DNA of 64,000 nucleotides from Xylogone sp. PMI_703 (Eukaryota > Ascomycota > Leotiomycetes), in the NCBI GenBank assembly GCA_021399445.1, contig JAJTUQ010000005.1:1922001-1986000 (forward strand), written 5' to 3'. Below the pieces are notes generated by a model. That model searched no databases. It was not told where the DNA came from and saw nothing but the letters and a program-made list of their open reading frames with translations. The translations under genes were made by a program, and so were the position numbers. Positions 23,159-35,052 of this stretch are shown in pieces. Within the stretch, counting starts at the first letter, position 1. Every line of letters begins with the position of its first letter.

Positions 23159-25407
23159 ATGGCAGCAGTGTTCGGAGGAACTGGTCAGAAACTGACCCAT
23201 GCAACGATAATTGTTGCTGGAGTTTCGTCTCTCCTAGCATCAATATTGTCTACTGTGTAAGTGGAATACAGTTGGATCTTGTTAATCACCCTAGGACTAA
23301 TAGCTCTATCAACAGTTCAATATGGCTTCAAACGTACGGATCTTGAGACTCTTGTCAGAAATCTAACTCAACCTCGTTTCAGAAAAAACTACCGAAAGCC
23401 TCTACTGCAACGATATGTCGTACGGATACTTGTAATGTCTGTCTCAAGGCTCCGATCTTTTGAAGGAAAATTGCTGATGGTATAACCGTAGGGTGCCCAT
23501 ATACTCGATTTCATCTTGGTCGAGCATAATCTCACTAAAAGCTGCTATGTTTGTCGATCCCATCAGGGATATTTATGAAGTATGTGATAATAAAGACTGC
23601 AAATCCCTGATATTGACATCCCTAGGCCTTCACCATCTACACTTTCTTTCAACTTTTGATTAATTTCATAGGTGGAGAACGTGCCCTCATTATCATGATG
23701 CATGGACGCAAACCCGTGAGCCATCTGTGGCCTCTTAACCATTTCCTTCCTCAGGTCGACATATCAGATCCTCACACATTTCTGGCGATCAAACGTGGAA
23801 TATTGCAATACACTTGGCTGAAGCCTATCCTAGCGTTAGCATCTATAATCATGAAGTCCACGAATGTATACCAAGAAGGCTATATTGGACTCTCTTCTGG
23901 CTACTTTTGGAGTGGAATTATTTACAACATTAGTGTTACTGTTAGCCTGTATTCTTTGGGACTCTTTTGGGTGTGTATGTCAAAGGATTTGAAGCCCTTC
24001 CGCCCGGTGCCGAAGTTTCTATCTATTAAACTGATTATCTTTGCATCCTACTGGCAAGGTTTCTTTTTGTCTATTCTTGTCTGGCTTGGTGCCATACCGG
24101 ATAATGTCCAAGGATATACTCCAGATAATCTTGCTGCAGCTATTCAGGATACATTAATCTGCATTGAAATGCCTCTCTTTGCAATTGCACATTGGTCTGC
24201 TTTCTCCTGGCATGACTACGCGGATGCTAGCATCTCAGCAGCGAGAATGCCAGTTTGGTATGCTATTCGGGATGCATTTGGTATACGTGATCTCATTGAA
24301 GACACGAAGGAGACGTTCATTGGAAACAAATACAGATATCGATTTTTTGATTCAGGCGAGAATACGCTAGAGCATGAAAATTCCTCGTCACGCGTAGCAA
24401 GGATGATGGAAGGAATGCGCTATGAACGCGGAGGTAGAGGAAAGTATTGGATCCCTAAACCCGGCGAAGCCACTGCAAGAACACCGCTACTTAGCGGAGA
24501 CGGGCAATATTTTCAACCCCCTCCTAAGTCTCACGAAGAAGGGAGCTCTGATGGAACATATGGAGCAGGGGACCTTAATATGGATGGTCTTGATCCTGAG
24601 GAAGAGCGCCTTTATGCTAAAGCTAGGGAACATGAGTTTGGAGACTGGAATGTAAGTCTCGATCACTCATCATGACTATCGAAAACATGCTTACGGGAAA
24701 CAAAGTATCCGGTTATAACTACTCAAGAAATATCGAGAGAGCGATGGTTGCATGCTTATCATCAACGTTTAGTAGCCTCAGATAATGACACATCGTCTCT
24801 AGGAAGTAGTCGGATCCAGCCCACCGATAGTTACAATGGGCCTCATAGAGAGATCGGACAAAACAAAAGCCAGTGGACAGATTCAAAGGGTAAAACTAGA
24901 TCTACAACAGTCACACCCAGAGAACAAAGACCCCTACCGAAAGATATACCGAATGATCACTCTTCACCAGCGGATATGAGTAAGCCAGAAAGCAGTTATA
25001 TGGCCAATCGCGCCCAACCATCCGGAACGGAAGGAGAGACAAAATGGCCCAACTCAAAGGAAGAGGAAGGTGACGGGGTAAGAGATGGAAAGCAGCTTAA
25101 GTAAGCATATAATCGCAAAGACAAAGCCTATCATCCCTAACCTTCCAATAGTCAATCGCCTCAATCGCCTATAAGAGACATAGCTGGGGACGGTTCTAGA
25201 GAGGGCAAAAATGCGGGCAAAGTTAAAACAGAGCTGGATGCTGACGAGTTTACGGTGGGCGAAGAGAGTGATGAATCACCTCCGGTAGATTCTGATGAAT
25301 CTCGCGAGTGGAAGAGCATGCAGGAGGGCGCAGCCTCGGCGAGACCAAAGTATGGTCTTGAGGGGGAAGAATTTGACAATGTTTGGAGTAGTAGTGAGGC
25401 CCCATAG
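23159..25407 (+). CDS. TMEM184 / OST-alpha family membrane protein
   Basis: Seven exons: 23159-23256, 23316-23333 (18 nt), 23383-23436, 23492-23579, 23626-24651, 24706-25100 and 25152-25407; 644 aa. The first half has the multi-pass DUF300 pattern: hydrophobic segments around THATIIVAGVSSLLASILST, RILVMVPIYSISS, FTIYTFFQLLINFIGG, YFWSGIIYNISVTVSLYSL, LIIFASYWQGFFLSILVWLG and ICIEMPLFAIAHWSAFSW. The family motif around VDPIRDIYEAF is reassembled across introns 3 and 4. The second half (about residue 340 on) is hydrophilic, acidic and low in complexity, probably a cytosolic disordered tail. Related proteins include animal TMEM184 and organic solute transporter alpha; in fungi the substrate and membrane are unknown. 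Five of six introns fall in places that would truncate the protein if unspliced. The ATG at 23159 is preceded by an in-frame stop at 23099. Confidence 0.88.
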
Positions 25408-26322
25408 TCAGGTTGGCAGGTCCTCGTAGTTTGTTCTAGATACCCCTTTTTGAAAAGCAAACGAACTAAGGTTTGGGAGCATTACAATGGCGTTATAATA
25501 GTAGGCAATATATCACTAGCAACTGTAAACTGTAAACAGGACATAATTTTTGGTGCCATCTTCCTCATCCACGCTCCTAAAGGCCTTTGTTCCACGTCGG
25601 TTGTGAGGGTCACATGATTGTAAGCGACTCTCGCTTGGCTGCAATGGAAGAAGCAAGCAGATTTCCGAGATCAAGCTTGGGCCAATAGCCGGCGATCTGC
25701 TGCGATGTTTCTCTTCCCCGGTTTGGTGCGTGCATTATGGTTTATCCCAAGGATCCAGGAAGTGTCTGGGCTCAGAAAGTGAGACATAAGAGGGCCGGGC
25801 GGCGAAAGAGGGAGGGCGATCTAACTGTGATCTCGGAAAGCAGATCTAGAACCTTTCTGTGAAAAGGGGTAACAAGCACCATAGAGATATACCGGTATTG
25901 GGAAGACCAGTGGATGTTGCTCTTCTCAGACCTAAAGTCCTGTACCGGCCTATCCTCGCTGGGTCGTGTTGTTTGTCCAATGAGTGAGGAGGCTTAATCT
26001 GGTGGTTGATCCGCCCCTTCCCACACAGGCCGTCTCCAAGTATTCGGTAGCGAACCCAGTGCTTTTAATAAGATGCCTTTTGTCCCTAAACTGAAATTTC
26101 ATTCCTCTTGCAACTGGTTCCCGTGTGTGTATATGTGTGTGCCTCGGCCCCTTCGAGCCAACTCAACCCTCTGCATTGCATACTTCCTCTGCCAGTATCT
26201 ATTATCTGCTTCAGATAAGCAAGGCAGGCTGCCCGTTGCCATCAACAGACCTGCCTCAGCCAACACGGTCCGTAGCGACATCATCTTTCCTCGCGGCTCA
26301 CAGCAATAGCCGTATCCATCAA
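25408..26322. other. Intergenic region, no gene seen
   Basis: About 900 bases after the TMEM184-type gene. The interval has more GC-rich patches than the neighbouring intergenic DNA and ends in a pyrimidine-rich stretch, which could be an old promoter for the relic at 26323. No supported coding sequence. Confidence 0.4.
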
Positions 26323-26880
26323 GATGAACGTACCTGCATAAGATGCAGCCAGTCCCAACGACCTGGCAAGGGAGCCTCAGAGTGTTTCCAGGGGCTTGGA
26401 TCTTATAGCATTAGCAAATCTCGACTGCTCTTCCGACCCCTGAGACGCGACGACGGCAGCAATACTCCTACTGACTTCCAAGTCCAGAATAATACACTAA
26501 GACTCATAGCAATCACGATAGCCCAGAAGTTACTAAAGCAATGGAGAGATGAATATTGGAACTGGACCTGATGCTTACACGACTTCCAACACGGAGGAAC
26601 ATTGCTTCCACACAGCTCGATAAACTCTCCCCCCAGCCCTATTCAGGCAGTCAACAAAAACGGCCTCTTCTGGACTTACGTACTCTGAAATACAAGATCC
26701 CAACTGACGAACTCAGCATGCCCCGAGTCTATCGCAGAAGACCGAAATTGACATCAACTTGGTGTCAAATGATGTTGATGCTCTTCCATAGCTGTCTTGT
26801 AATCGTCAATCAGGGCACTCTGGCAATCGAACCTCTCGACGCTTCAATGAATAGAATCACTCCATAGTCCACCGCTCGCT
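26323..26880 (+). pseudogene. Possible relic of a Zn2Cys6-type gene
   Basis: The frame from 26335 encodes CIRCSQSQRPGKGASECFQG. Its spacing, C-x2-C-x6-G-x5-C-x2-G, is that of a Zn2Cys6 binuclear cluster with the third and fifth cysteines replaced by glycine; no sixth cysteine follows. The only nearby ATG (26324) is in a different frame and meets a stop after five codons, and the frame containing CIRC has no ATG upstream. The frame continues into IAQKLLKQWRDEYWNWT and stops at 26571. Another frame stays open to 26867 but shows no conserved feature. This looks like a decayed fungal regulator or zinc-cluster protein. It could also be chance, because the match is one motif only. It lies tail-to-tail with the methyltransferase gene. 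Confidence 0.35.
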
Positions 26881-26938
26881 CAAAGCATTCCTTCCACGAG
26901 ATCTATCTTTCAATGGCGATTCGAAAGCTCATGCCATG

Positions 26939-28455
26939 TCATCGTCGTGGCTTTCTTCCTATACAGACGTATAAGGGGAAATATGCCTAAAAATAGTTAA
27001 CAGGCAATCGAACATCTTTCGGAATTAGATGATCATACCTTGAAAGCAGGATTATCTGCCTCGACACGTGCTTGTGCTATGAGCAACTGTACGTCCTGTA
27101 TGCTCATCCTGTCTCGCGTTGTGAGCCAAAGATGCAAAATAGTCTTACACCATGTGGCCGCTTACCCATATCTCTCAGTCAAAGGAAATATAGCATGGGA
27201 TGCCAGGAGCCTTTGCACGTTCTCTCGATTTGCTACTCCAATATCATAATCTCTCTGGTCTACGCCATCCATTAATTATATGAGATTCGCCCTTTCATAA
27301 TTCGACAACATACCCGCTGACCATCCACAGGTATGAAGTGGAATCATCCGATGCTCTACCTCGCCGAACCCAGCATTTCTCATTAAGTTTGGAAGGCGAA
27401 GAGGGACTCTAAGATCCTTCACGCCATCCAGACTCGCAAGATATTGTGTGCTCCATTGTTGAAGTGCGTGAGCTAGTGACAGTCTACGATCAGTACCGAA
27501 CTGGTTACCTCTATCCGTTACCATTGTTACTGACCGGTTGTCAATGTCCCGTTGTCCGACTGAATGTTGAAGTATAATTCGACCATCTGGCACCATCCGC
27601 CAGGCCGGGTAACACGAAATATATCTCTAAGATAGGTAGTCCATCTATTGTGATGTATTCCTCCAGCCACCATCTGGGAATGCACGAGATCGAAACTGTT
27701 GGCTGGGAAGGTAAATCTACGAGGTTTGTCAGAAATTTTCTCTCTGTTGCGGCTCGGCAACTCGCCTTCTATTCAAATCGTCGACCTGAAGATACAAGTT
27801 CTCTGGAACCTCTTCGGGCCGCATTGTTGGGTTAATGTCAACCCCAACTACCTATTTAAAATCCATTATTAGAGGCTCGTTGCACTACAGTTTTGTATAG
27901 ACAAGTTTTCTAAATTCAGGTTCCAGCGCCACTTAACGTGCCCTTTATCTTGCTTTGATCGAGCTTCACCTTTGAAGAAATCCTGCGACTGTATACTAGT
28001 TGCATCATACATGGAATCTTTTCAACGAAGTTAAGATATATTAGACTTACTTCGCACCTAGGATGCTGTTCTGCTACCTCACATGCCCAGGATGCTGTCC
28101 CGTATCCACATTCGAGTATTCTCCGAGGAGAGTGCAACGGTGGGAATATTAATCTTGCGTCGAATGTTCTCCTTAACACATCATGCATAATGTTCAGTCT
28201 CGCGATTTCGTCCTGAATACGCTCCTCAGTTAATGAAGGCTGCGATTGTCTTGGACGGAGACTATTACCTCGTCTGTTGGCGCGAAGTAGGCTTGGTTGT
28301 CTACTGCGTATCGCTGATACTCCCTGTTGTGGTAGGTCACCGTCTCTAGAAAGGCATTATCAAGTGCTACTGTGCCTTCTTCTGGATTTCTTTGCGTATT
28401 ACTCTTTTCAGTGTTCGACCCAGTTTCAAAGGTGGAAAGGGGTTCACCTCGCCAT
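26939..28455 (-). CDS. LaeA/UMTA-like SAM-dependent methyltransferase
   Basis: Nine exons assembled by splice signals and family resemblance: 28455-28448, 28389-28269, 28224-28051, 27851-27766, 27716-27535, 27472-27314, 27259-27166, 27108-27039 and 26986-26939. The sum is 942 nt, 313 aa. Motif I is ILECGYGTASWA (about residue 78). It is followed by VVGVDINPTMRPE, a post-motif VDDLNRRFTFPANSFDLVHS, RVTRPGGWCQMVELYFN, LRVPLRLPNLMRNAGF and the C-terminal AYFPLYVCIGRKP. This is a small fungal methyltransferase related to LaeA and velvet-complex methyltransferases; many lie near secondary-metabolite genes, but none is seen here. The intron at 27765-27717 begins GC rather than GT. The start exon (ATG GCG AG) is the weakest part; an alternative acceptor six codons upstream is possible. 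The rest is well supported. Confidence 0.85.
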
Positions 28456-30339
28456 TATAAGCTTTTAGCTCAGAAGGCCTAGAAATGATCCTAGCACCTG
28501 GAAGGTATCGTGGGGCAAGGGGGAAGGGTAAAAGGTCGAATGTGCTTAGTCGAGCAGCAGCTAAGGATCAGATATATGCGAGCAAGGTATTCGCAAAGCA
28601 GTTGTAGGCTTGACGTCCTCTTAGTATGACGGAGGAACAGGAGAGTAAAACGTAAGCCGTCGCTTGTCAAATCGCAGGATGTTAGGATGTGGCTGCTAAG
28701 ACATTCAAAGACTACCCGAAACCCTGCCTGATCAGTTATCCAGCATAGCTAACTACTCTCTAGAAGGCGATCCTAAGTATGTGGGCCATTCGGGCCAGGT
28801 GCCCGATATACTACTGATATGACAGGTCTAGTACACAACTCCTCGCCATCCTCTTCCAAGATCACCAACGTGGGGTCGACACAGAGATACTCTGCGAAAA
28901 GAAGCATTTGGCCCACCAAAGTAATAGTGTCTTGACTGAAAATATATTATTATTATAGCGACAAGCCATCTCACTGCAACGTTCAACCCGGGAACTCCTG
29001 ACTATCATCGCTGGTTATTGCAACTCTTTGTGGGCACCCTCCGTGACCGCCACGCCACTTCCGGGCTTTCAAAATCAACTTAGAAGCTGAACCAGTCTTT
29101 GTGACTGCTCAAGTCATCCTATGTCCATCCAATCATCAAGACCACCGGTGTGGTACGTGATCACTCCAGCTAAACCCCTGGCTCCACTTGCAAGCACCGA
29201 ATTCGGATATCGGCAGGGTTCTCCCCTTTCAAGGTGCTTCTTTAAGCAATATCCATATTGTTGATTCAGCGACTATCACTAATTGCGCAGCGAAGATGCA
29301 AGTTTAGCGGCATGAATGCGGATTCTTGAATACGTGAGTATAGAAACCGGTGGCATGGCCTCGGTACTTTGAGCTCATCATACACGCATAACCCATGCAT
29401 CACTACAGCAATTTCACGAATGAACTGCATCAAAAGAGCGTTTGGTGTATTTTGGACTGTGCGTCGTTGCCATGTCCGACATGCTCGGCTAGGTCAGGTT
29501 TGCTGCTGTACTGACTTGAATATAGCTCACTATTCGCTAGAACAGAAACCAATCATTCCGTCTCCCTCTGTTATGAAGGCATCTTGGGCCACTAGGACTA
29601 CATACTAACTTCCTTGGTCATGCTCTCCCATCATAATCGGTACTTAAAGCCGGTAGCTAAACTTATACTGCATTGTCATCTATCTAGACCCCTAGTTGCT
29701 TAGACGGTTGAACAGATTGAGGAACATGCCTGCCCACATTTGGGAAAGGAATGCTAGGATTGCGGGATTCGTTTAAATAGGATTAAGTGATGGCACATAG
29801 AACTAATTTTGACATCTCAACATGTTAATTCTAGCTCAAGATGTTAGTGACTTTCCTTCTTTTCATTCAAGACTTCTTCTATATGCGTTTCTCCTTAATT
29901 AAGCGTTGCGGAATGGTCCGATCGGAAGCTTTTTCAGCTCCTATATTGTCGCTAAGATTCGCTTGGGCTCCTGCGATCAGCAAGATCACACATGCTTGAT
30001 ATGACAAGATGCCACGGATTCTTCCTCATTTATGTTGCAATTGTGATAACAAATAATAATCAGCAACTATTCACTCTCATACGTCTCCAGTCAATCGTAG
30101 CTTTCTCTTAACTTCTTGACATCATATACAGCGCTTTCTTTTGTTTATCAATCCTACCAGGACTAGGCTGGAGGAAGGATGGAGAAAACGGTAACTTCAA
30201 TATGCTCGCAATTTACACTGGTAGAGGCCACACAAGATGCTTTCAAACTACTTCCATCCGGCAAAGAAACCCCAGATCAAATAGATCTAAAACTTTTCCC
30301 AAACGCCAACAAAACAAAACAGAAAGCTGTAAGCATGAT
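28456..30339. other. 1.9-kb gene-free interval
   Basis: This lies between the methyltransferase start and the NOG1 stop, both on the minus strand. It should hold the methyltransferase promoter and the NOG1 3' end. Scattered open frames below 80 codons show no recognisable domain. A 57-codon plus-strand frame (30179-30352) overlaps the NOG1 3' end antisense and is not credible as a gene. I see no transposon or RNA gene. Confidence 0.5.
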
Positions 30340-32403
30340 TTATCGGCTGTAGGTCTTTCCGATACCTCTCTTTCCTGAGAACTGTACAGGTGTTAGTGAT
30401 CAAAAGGCTCTAAGGTATCATGTGGAAGAGGAACATACCAAATGCTTTGGCATAGCAGCAGCCACGTGTCTGTCCGCCTCACCCTGTCTTGCCATACGGT
30501 TCATCTTCCGTTGACTCAATTTCTGCGCTCTCTCTGCCTTTGTCCTAGCAACCTCGTTTGTAACACCATCATCCCTCCTATTACTTTGGCTTCTCGCCCG
30601 GCTCTTGGCGCGCATCTTTGCCTCATAACCAGGCGAATCTATATCCATCGCGTCCTCAGTACCCACTCGGCTTCGACCAACACTGCGCCCTCTGAATTGC
30701 GATCTTGCTCTAGAACCGAGTGACGTAGTATCAAGACCCAAGGAGTCAAGGTGCTCTTCCATATCAGATAGCGTCTTCTTGGTGGCTGTCCGTGGTATGA
30801 TAGCCCTATTCTTCAGCGATTTCTTCATCTTGGCTTCGTTCCTGATCAATTGGCGCTTCTCCCGGATGAGCTCAGCCTTCATACGTATATCTGCCTCCTC
30901 TGCATCCTCTAAGTCTTCGTCGGAATCATAATATCCTTCGGCTTCTAATTTTTCCTCCTCCTCCTCCAGAGCAGCCAGTTTAGCCTCAATATCAGGGTCG
31001 ATGAAGTCATAAACATTCTTGCCATCAAATATCTCCGGAATCTTGTCGTGTTTCCATTCATCGTTCTCGAGGATGTATTTGGCTTTGAGATCCACGTTGT
31101 AGACACCTGCTCCGCCCTCTTCCTCCTCAATGTCCCTGGCAAGTTTTCTCCGCTCCGGATCATTCTTGTCATATTTCTTCATGGTCTTAACGGCTTCGGG
31201 AATGAATGGTTCGAGTACGACACCATTCATGGGTCTAGCAACGTGAATTCTGGATAAGACATCACCAAGTCTGCCACCAACGGCACCACTGCTAGTAGTT
31301 CCTGTCTTCAGCTTCTGTGCGACTCTGTCAGCAATTAACCTTTCGCAAGCAGCATTCTTGACCTCCTGAACTCCTTCGGATGTATTGCAGGATAGCTGCA
31401 ACAACTCAACATCTCCTGGCTTTAAAAGCGCCTGAAGCTTGGCCTGAGTTTCTTCATCTAGATCTTCAGGTCGCACAACATCGATCTTGTTGATTACTAT
31501 AAAGACTAGTTTATTGGCAAACAACGGTTTGATGCTCTGGAATAAAGCCATCTGAGCATCTACGGTGTATCCACACTGTTCAGATAAATCCATGAAATAG
31601 AGAATGGCTGAGCGCAGATGTGCAATGGCGGTAATCGATTGCATCTCAATGGTATTCATTTCCTCGAGCGGATGATCCAAGATTCCGGGAGTATCAATGG
31701 CCTGAAATCTGAGGTACTTGTAATCAAAATGTCCAACGAAGAGACTCTTTGTCGTAAATGCGTAGGGTTGAACATCTACGTCGGCTCTCGTAATAGCGCG
31801 GAGGAAGGAAGATTTTCCCACATTAGGATATCCGCAGATCAAGAGAGTCCTCGTGTTCGGATCAATTGATGGCAGACGTCCAAGATGCTGTCGCACTTGA
31901 TCAAGATAAAGCAGAGGATCTTTCAATCTTCTGCATATAGTTGCCATTCGACCCAATGCCGCGCGCTTAAGTTGCTTACATTGGAAGAGGGACTGCGCAT
32001 ATTTAAGCAGCCGAACATAATCTCTGGACACAATCTCGATCAAATGCTTTGCTGTGGATAGTTGACCGAGAGCTATTCGAAAATGATCGGCGTCATACAA
32101 TGTATTGAGAAGGTCTTTGTGGAAGGGATGAATGTCCTGTAGCCGTGGAAAGCCATCGAGGATGAGGGAAATCTTCTCGCTGAATGTCTCTTGGGTGAAT
32201 TTAACTTTTCGAGTATAGAAATCTAGAGCATATTAGCCACAGTAGTATAAAGTAAGAAAAGGTCTTGAGTTACTTCTAATTCGACTGATCTGAAATCCTG
32301 CACGAATCTGAGTAGGCAGACGACGCTGTGTTCGACTTAAAACAATATCCAGAAACTCCTGAGAGGTAGGAACCGGCTGGATATCCTTCCAAGTGGTCTT
32401 CAT
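30340..32403 (-). CDS. NOG1: NOG1 nucleolar GTPase, 60S biogenesis
   Basis: Three exons: 32403-32274, 32222-30439 and 30381-30340; 651 aa. Nog1 is an essential nucleolar GTPase that joins pre-60S particles and is released during cytoplasmic maturation. The start [17 protein letters not shown] is the family start. The first splice joins ISRIR to NFYTRKVKF. GTPase motifs are [14 protein letters not shown] and NKID. The NOG1 C-terminal domain follows, with an acidic coiled stretch [18 protein letters not shown] and basic clusters. The last exon codes [13 protein letters not shown]; without it the protein would end in a spurious CSSST. Length matches fungal Nog1. The upstream ATG at 32496 in the same frame would add 31 residues and is less likely. 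Confidence 0.96.
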
Positions 32404-33364
32404 GGTGCTGAGAATAGTAGGCAAACTCAAATGCGACGGTTGATACCTTCGAGGATATTTGAAGTTTTTCTGTGCTAAACTCTTAAGAAAAATCAACGCT
32501 AGTGCAATCTTATCAGCTTAGCGAGCCAGTCCTAATAAAGTATCCCCAAGGCGTTTAGCGCCACTCATTCCATCTACGGTGCACGACACCGACAGCACAA
32601 TTTTTGAAGAGAACTATCAATTTGAGAAAAGAAGTATAATAAAAGGTATTAGTAAAGCGTTCTGGGATGAAAATATATAGCAGCTCAGATGCATATAATT
32701 TGCCTTATCAAGCGTACACAAATAACTACATGAGAAAGACGTAGAGAGCCACAGTTCACTCTGCCCCACTATCCTATCGTGGTGGGGAGCTGCATCTGCA
32801 TCGCTGTAAACTCCGGTATCTCTGAGCGCGCCACACCCAAATCTCAAGTGCAGAATAGAAACCTTCGTCATGACTTCACCACATTATAAACATCTCTTAT
32901 ACATGACCGCTGCTGAATAGTGGAAGGCAAGCAGGTAACAAGGGAGACATGCACCACTAAATCTTGTTATGTATACCAAGACATTTATTGGCCTGGTAGC
33001 ATTCCTAAGAATCCGACTTGGCATACTTGAGAGCATATACACTAATAAATCAGTAGGAGATCTGAGTAAGGCAAAGCGCTTCTGATAATTGATAAAATAG
33101 TAATAAATTACGTGTTACGTACAATAGCAAAGTGTAGCCGGGCAGAAGCAATCTTCAGTGTCGGCATTGTGTTTTATATCCGGAAACAATGATCCAAGAT
33201 CTCATATTTAATTCGAAAATAGCCAGTAAACCAAAATATGGGGGTTATCCACAGAATAGCGGTGTCTTAACCGTATACTCCCCGCCGCTACATAGACCTA
33301 GACAAGAAGCAGCCTATTCAGGGTCTTATCGTCCATCCAGAGCATCACAAGTAGAAACAGCACA
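32404..33364. other. Intergenic, NOG1 promoter
   Basis: About 960 bases between the NOG1 start and the stop of the GNAT gene, both on the minus strand. No supported coding sequence; it should contain the NOG1 promoter and the 3' end of the acetyltransferase transcript. Confidence 0.5.
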
Positions 33365-34443
33365 TCATAAAGAATATGCCGTTCTCGCCTGGATTGATTT
33401 TAACTCGAAGGCCTAGAGCCGGTTAGCCCGATCCTGAATAGAGGGAGACAATACTAACCATATCATACCAGCCACCCCCGCCAAATTGAGCTGAGCTGGG
33501 TCCTTTGTTCACAAATCCCAGTTTCTCATACCATGGTACCTTATGCTACATGGCATTATTTATTTAGTAAAACAACAAGAGAGGAATTTGTGTGAAGATT
33601 ATTGTACGTACGTCGTGTGCAATTAGAGCTAGTCTATCAGCTACACCAGCTTCATTTAGCCGCTGAATATAGGCCAAAACGAGCACTCTTCCCAGGCCCC
33701 TGTTCTGGAAACCGGGAGCTACGGCAATGGAATGTAGGACGACGGTTCGACCGGACTCTTGATGTCCCAGCTCTGAAGCCGGTGGATGTGCTGAGGCCCA
33801 GTTGGGCGGAATCCCCATCGAGTTATCGCTGGCCACAGCATCCGAAGTTTTTGCTGCTACAATATGACCTAGTAATACACTCACAGCTCCGTTTGCACGG
33901 CCCAACTCAACAGGACGAGCAGCAGCTAGAGTTGCTACACTCTCATCTGACCCAGGCACCATGGTACAGAAAATACCCATGCAGAGCTCACCACACTTTG
34001 TGAGTCTATACTCGAACTACGAAGCTTAAGCATCAGTGACCAGCTCTCAAGGCCCCAACAGGAAATCCGATATGAGGCGTTTAGAGCTGCGGATAACAAC
34101 TCCATGCACAGACTTCAAAGAGATACTAGTAACTCTGATGAATCAAATGACACAAGGAGATTGTGAACTACTTAACCTTTTCCCTAGTCGCACGTTCGTT
34201 TGGATCAGTGAAGGCTGCATTCTCCAGAGCGACAACTGAGTCAATGTCTGATATTGTAAGAGGGCGAGTGTATGGATGGAGTCGAGGGGGCCCTTTAGGC
34301 TGGATTAATATAAAGTTGGGCGCATTGCCCTCCACCTCTCCTGGCGAAGCCGACTCCTGAGCCGCCTCATCTTTAACATCGTCGGGGCTCTTGTTGAGCA
34401 TACGATCCGGAGACTCGTTGCCAGTAGTTGAACCGAAACTCAT
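33365..34443 (-). CDS. GNAT acetyltransferase, AANAT/PAA1-like
   Basis: Four exons: 34443-34177, 34016-33612, 33539-33459 and 33412-33365; 266 aa. GNAT family: motif A reads VLHSIAVAPGFQNRGLGRVL with the acetyl-CoA loop Q-x-x-G-x-G near residue 192. The next exon gives VPWYEKLGFVNKGPSSAQFG, and a short tail follows WYDM. The pattern (ISDIDSVVALENAAF, EKFEYRLTKCGELC) resembles arylalkylamine or polyamine N-acetyltransferases such as yeast Paa1. The likely reaction is acetylation of a small primary amine in the cytosol, but the substrate cannot be told from sequence. The first 50 residues are low-complexity. The last exon is supported by a CTAAC branch site and a clean frame, yet reading through that intron also ends soon, so the extreme C-terminus is less certain. 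The gene is divergent from DDI1. Confidence 0.85.
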
Positions 34444-35052
34444 GGTCTGATATCGGGGGGCAAGTCACAGCGACAGAGGAACTCAAACTGGCAGAAATGG
34501 AAGGAAGAGGGGTGGGTGTCATCAAAGCACTGCACAAAGAGAGGACCAGCACTAGTGCATTCTCCCCACTACCATCAGAGCACGCTTGGAAGTGGCCAGC
34601 CTGTTTGCAGTTGTGCGGCACACAGGTCTAATATAAAACCTTGGCTACATAAATTATGTGTGTTCTGAATGAGGTATTTGTCAAGAGGCATATGTATACA
34701 ATAAGTAGCGTTTAGTTGAAGGGATCAGGGCCAGTACTACAGTAATTATGGAGAATAAACGTTGCTCCCCGCATCTTCGATTATGCAATCCGTGCACTTA
34801 CGTAGTATTTTGGTAGCCTTGCACCTCATGGTCGAGACCAGTCGTGCCTGCCTTCTCTACGCAAACGCCACATTCCATGGCGATCTAGGGAATTAACACC
34901 GCGTGGCTTTGCTCTACTTTCACCATTTAAGTCCCTAACGGCCTACGATCACGCAACACAGTTTCAAAAAGCTGCATCTGCCACTTGTTATAATCAACAG
35001 CCATCAAGCTCGTGGGCCGTGGATATCAATTTTCTCTCTTGAATTTTATACG
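34444..35052. promoter_or_regulatory. Divergent promoter region GNAT / DDI1
   Basis: About 610 bases between divergent starts. The DDI1 transcript must begin upstream of 35053, because its start codon appears to be assembled by splicing there. No other feature was recognised. Confidence 0.5.

Noticed and set aside
30179..30352. 57-codon plus-strand frame at the 3' end of NOG1
   Set aside because: Overlaps the last NOG1 exon antisense, no similarity recognised.
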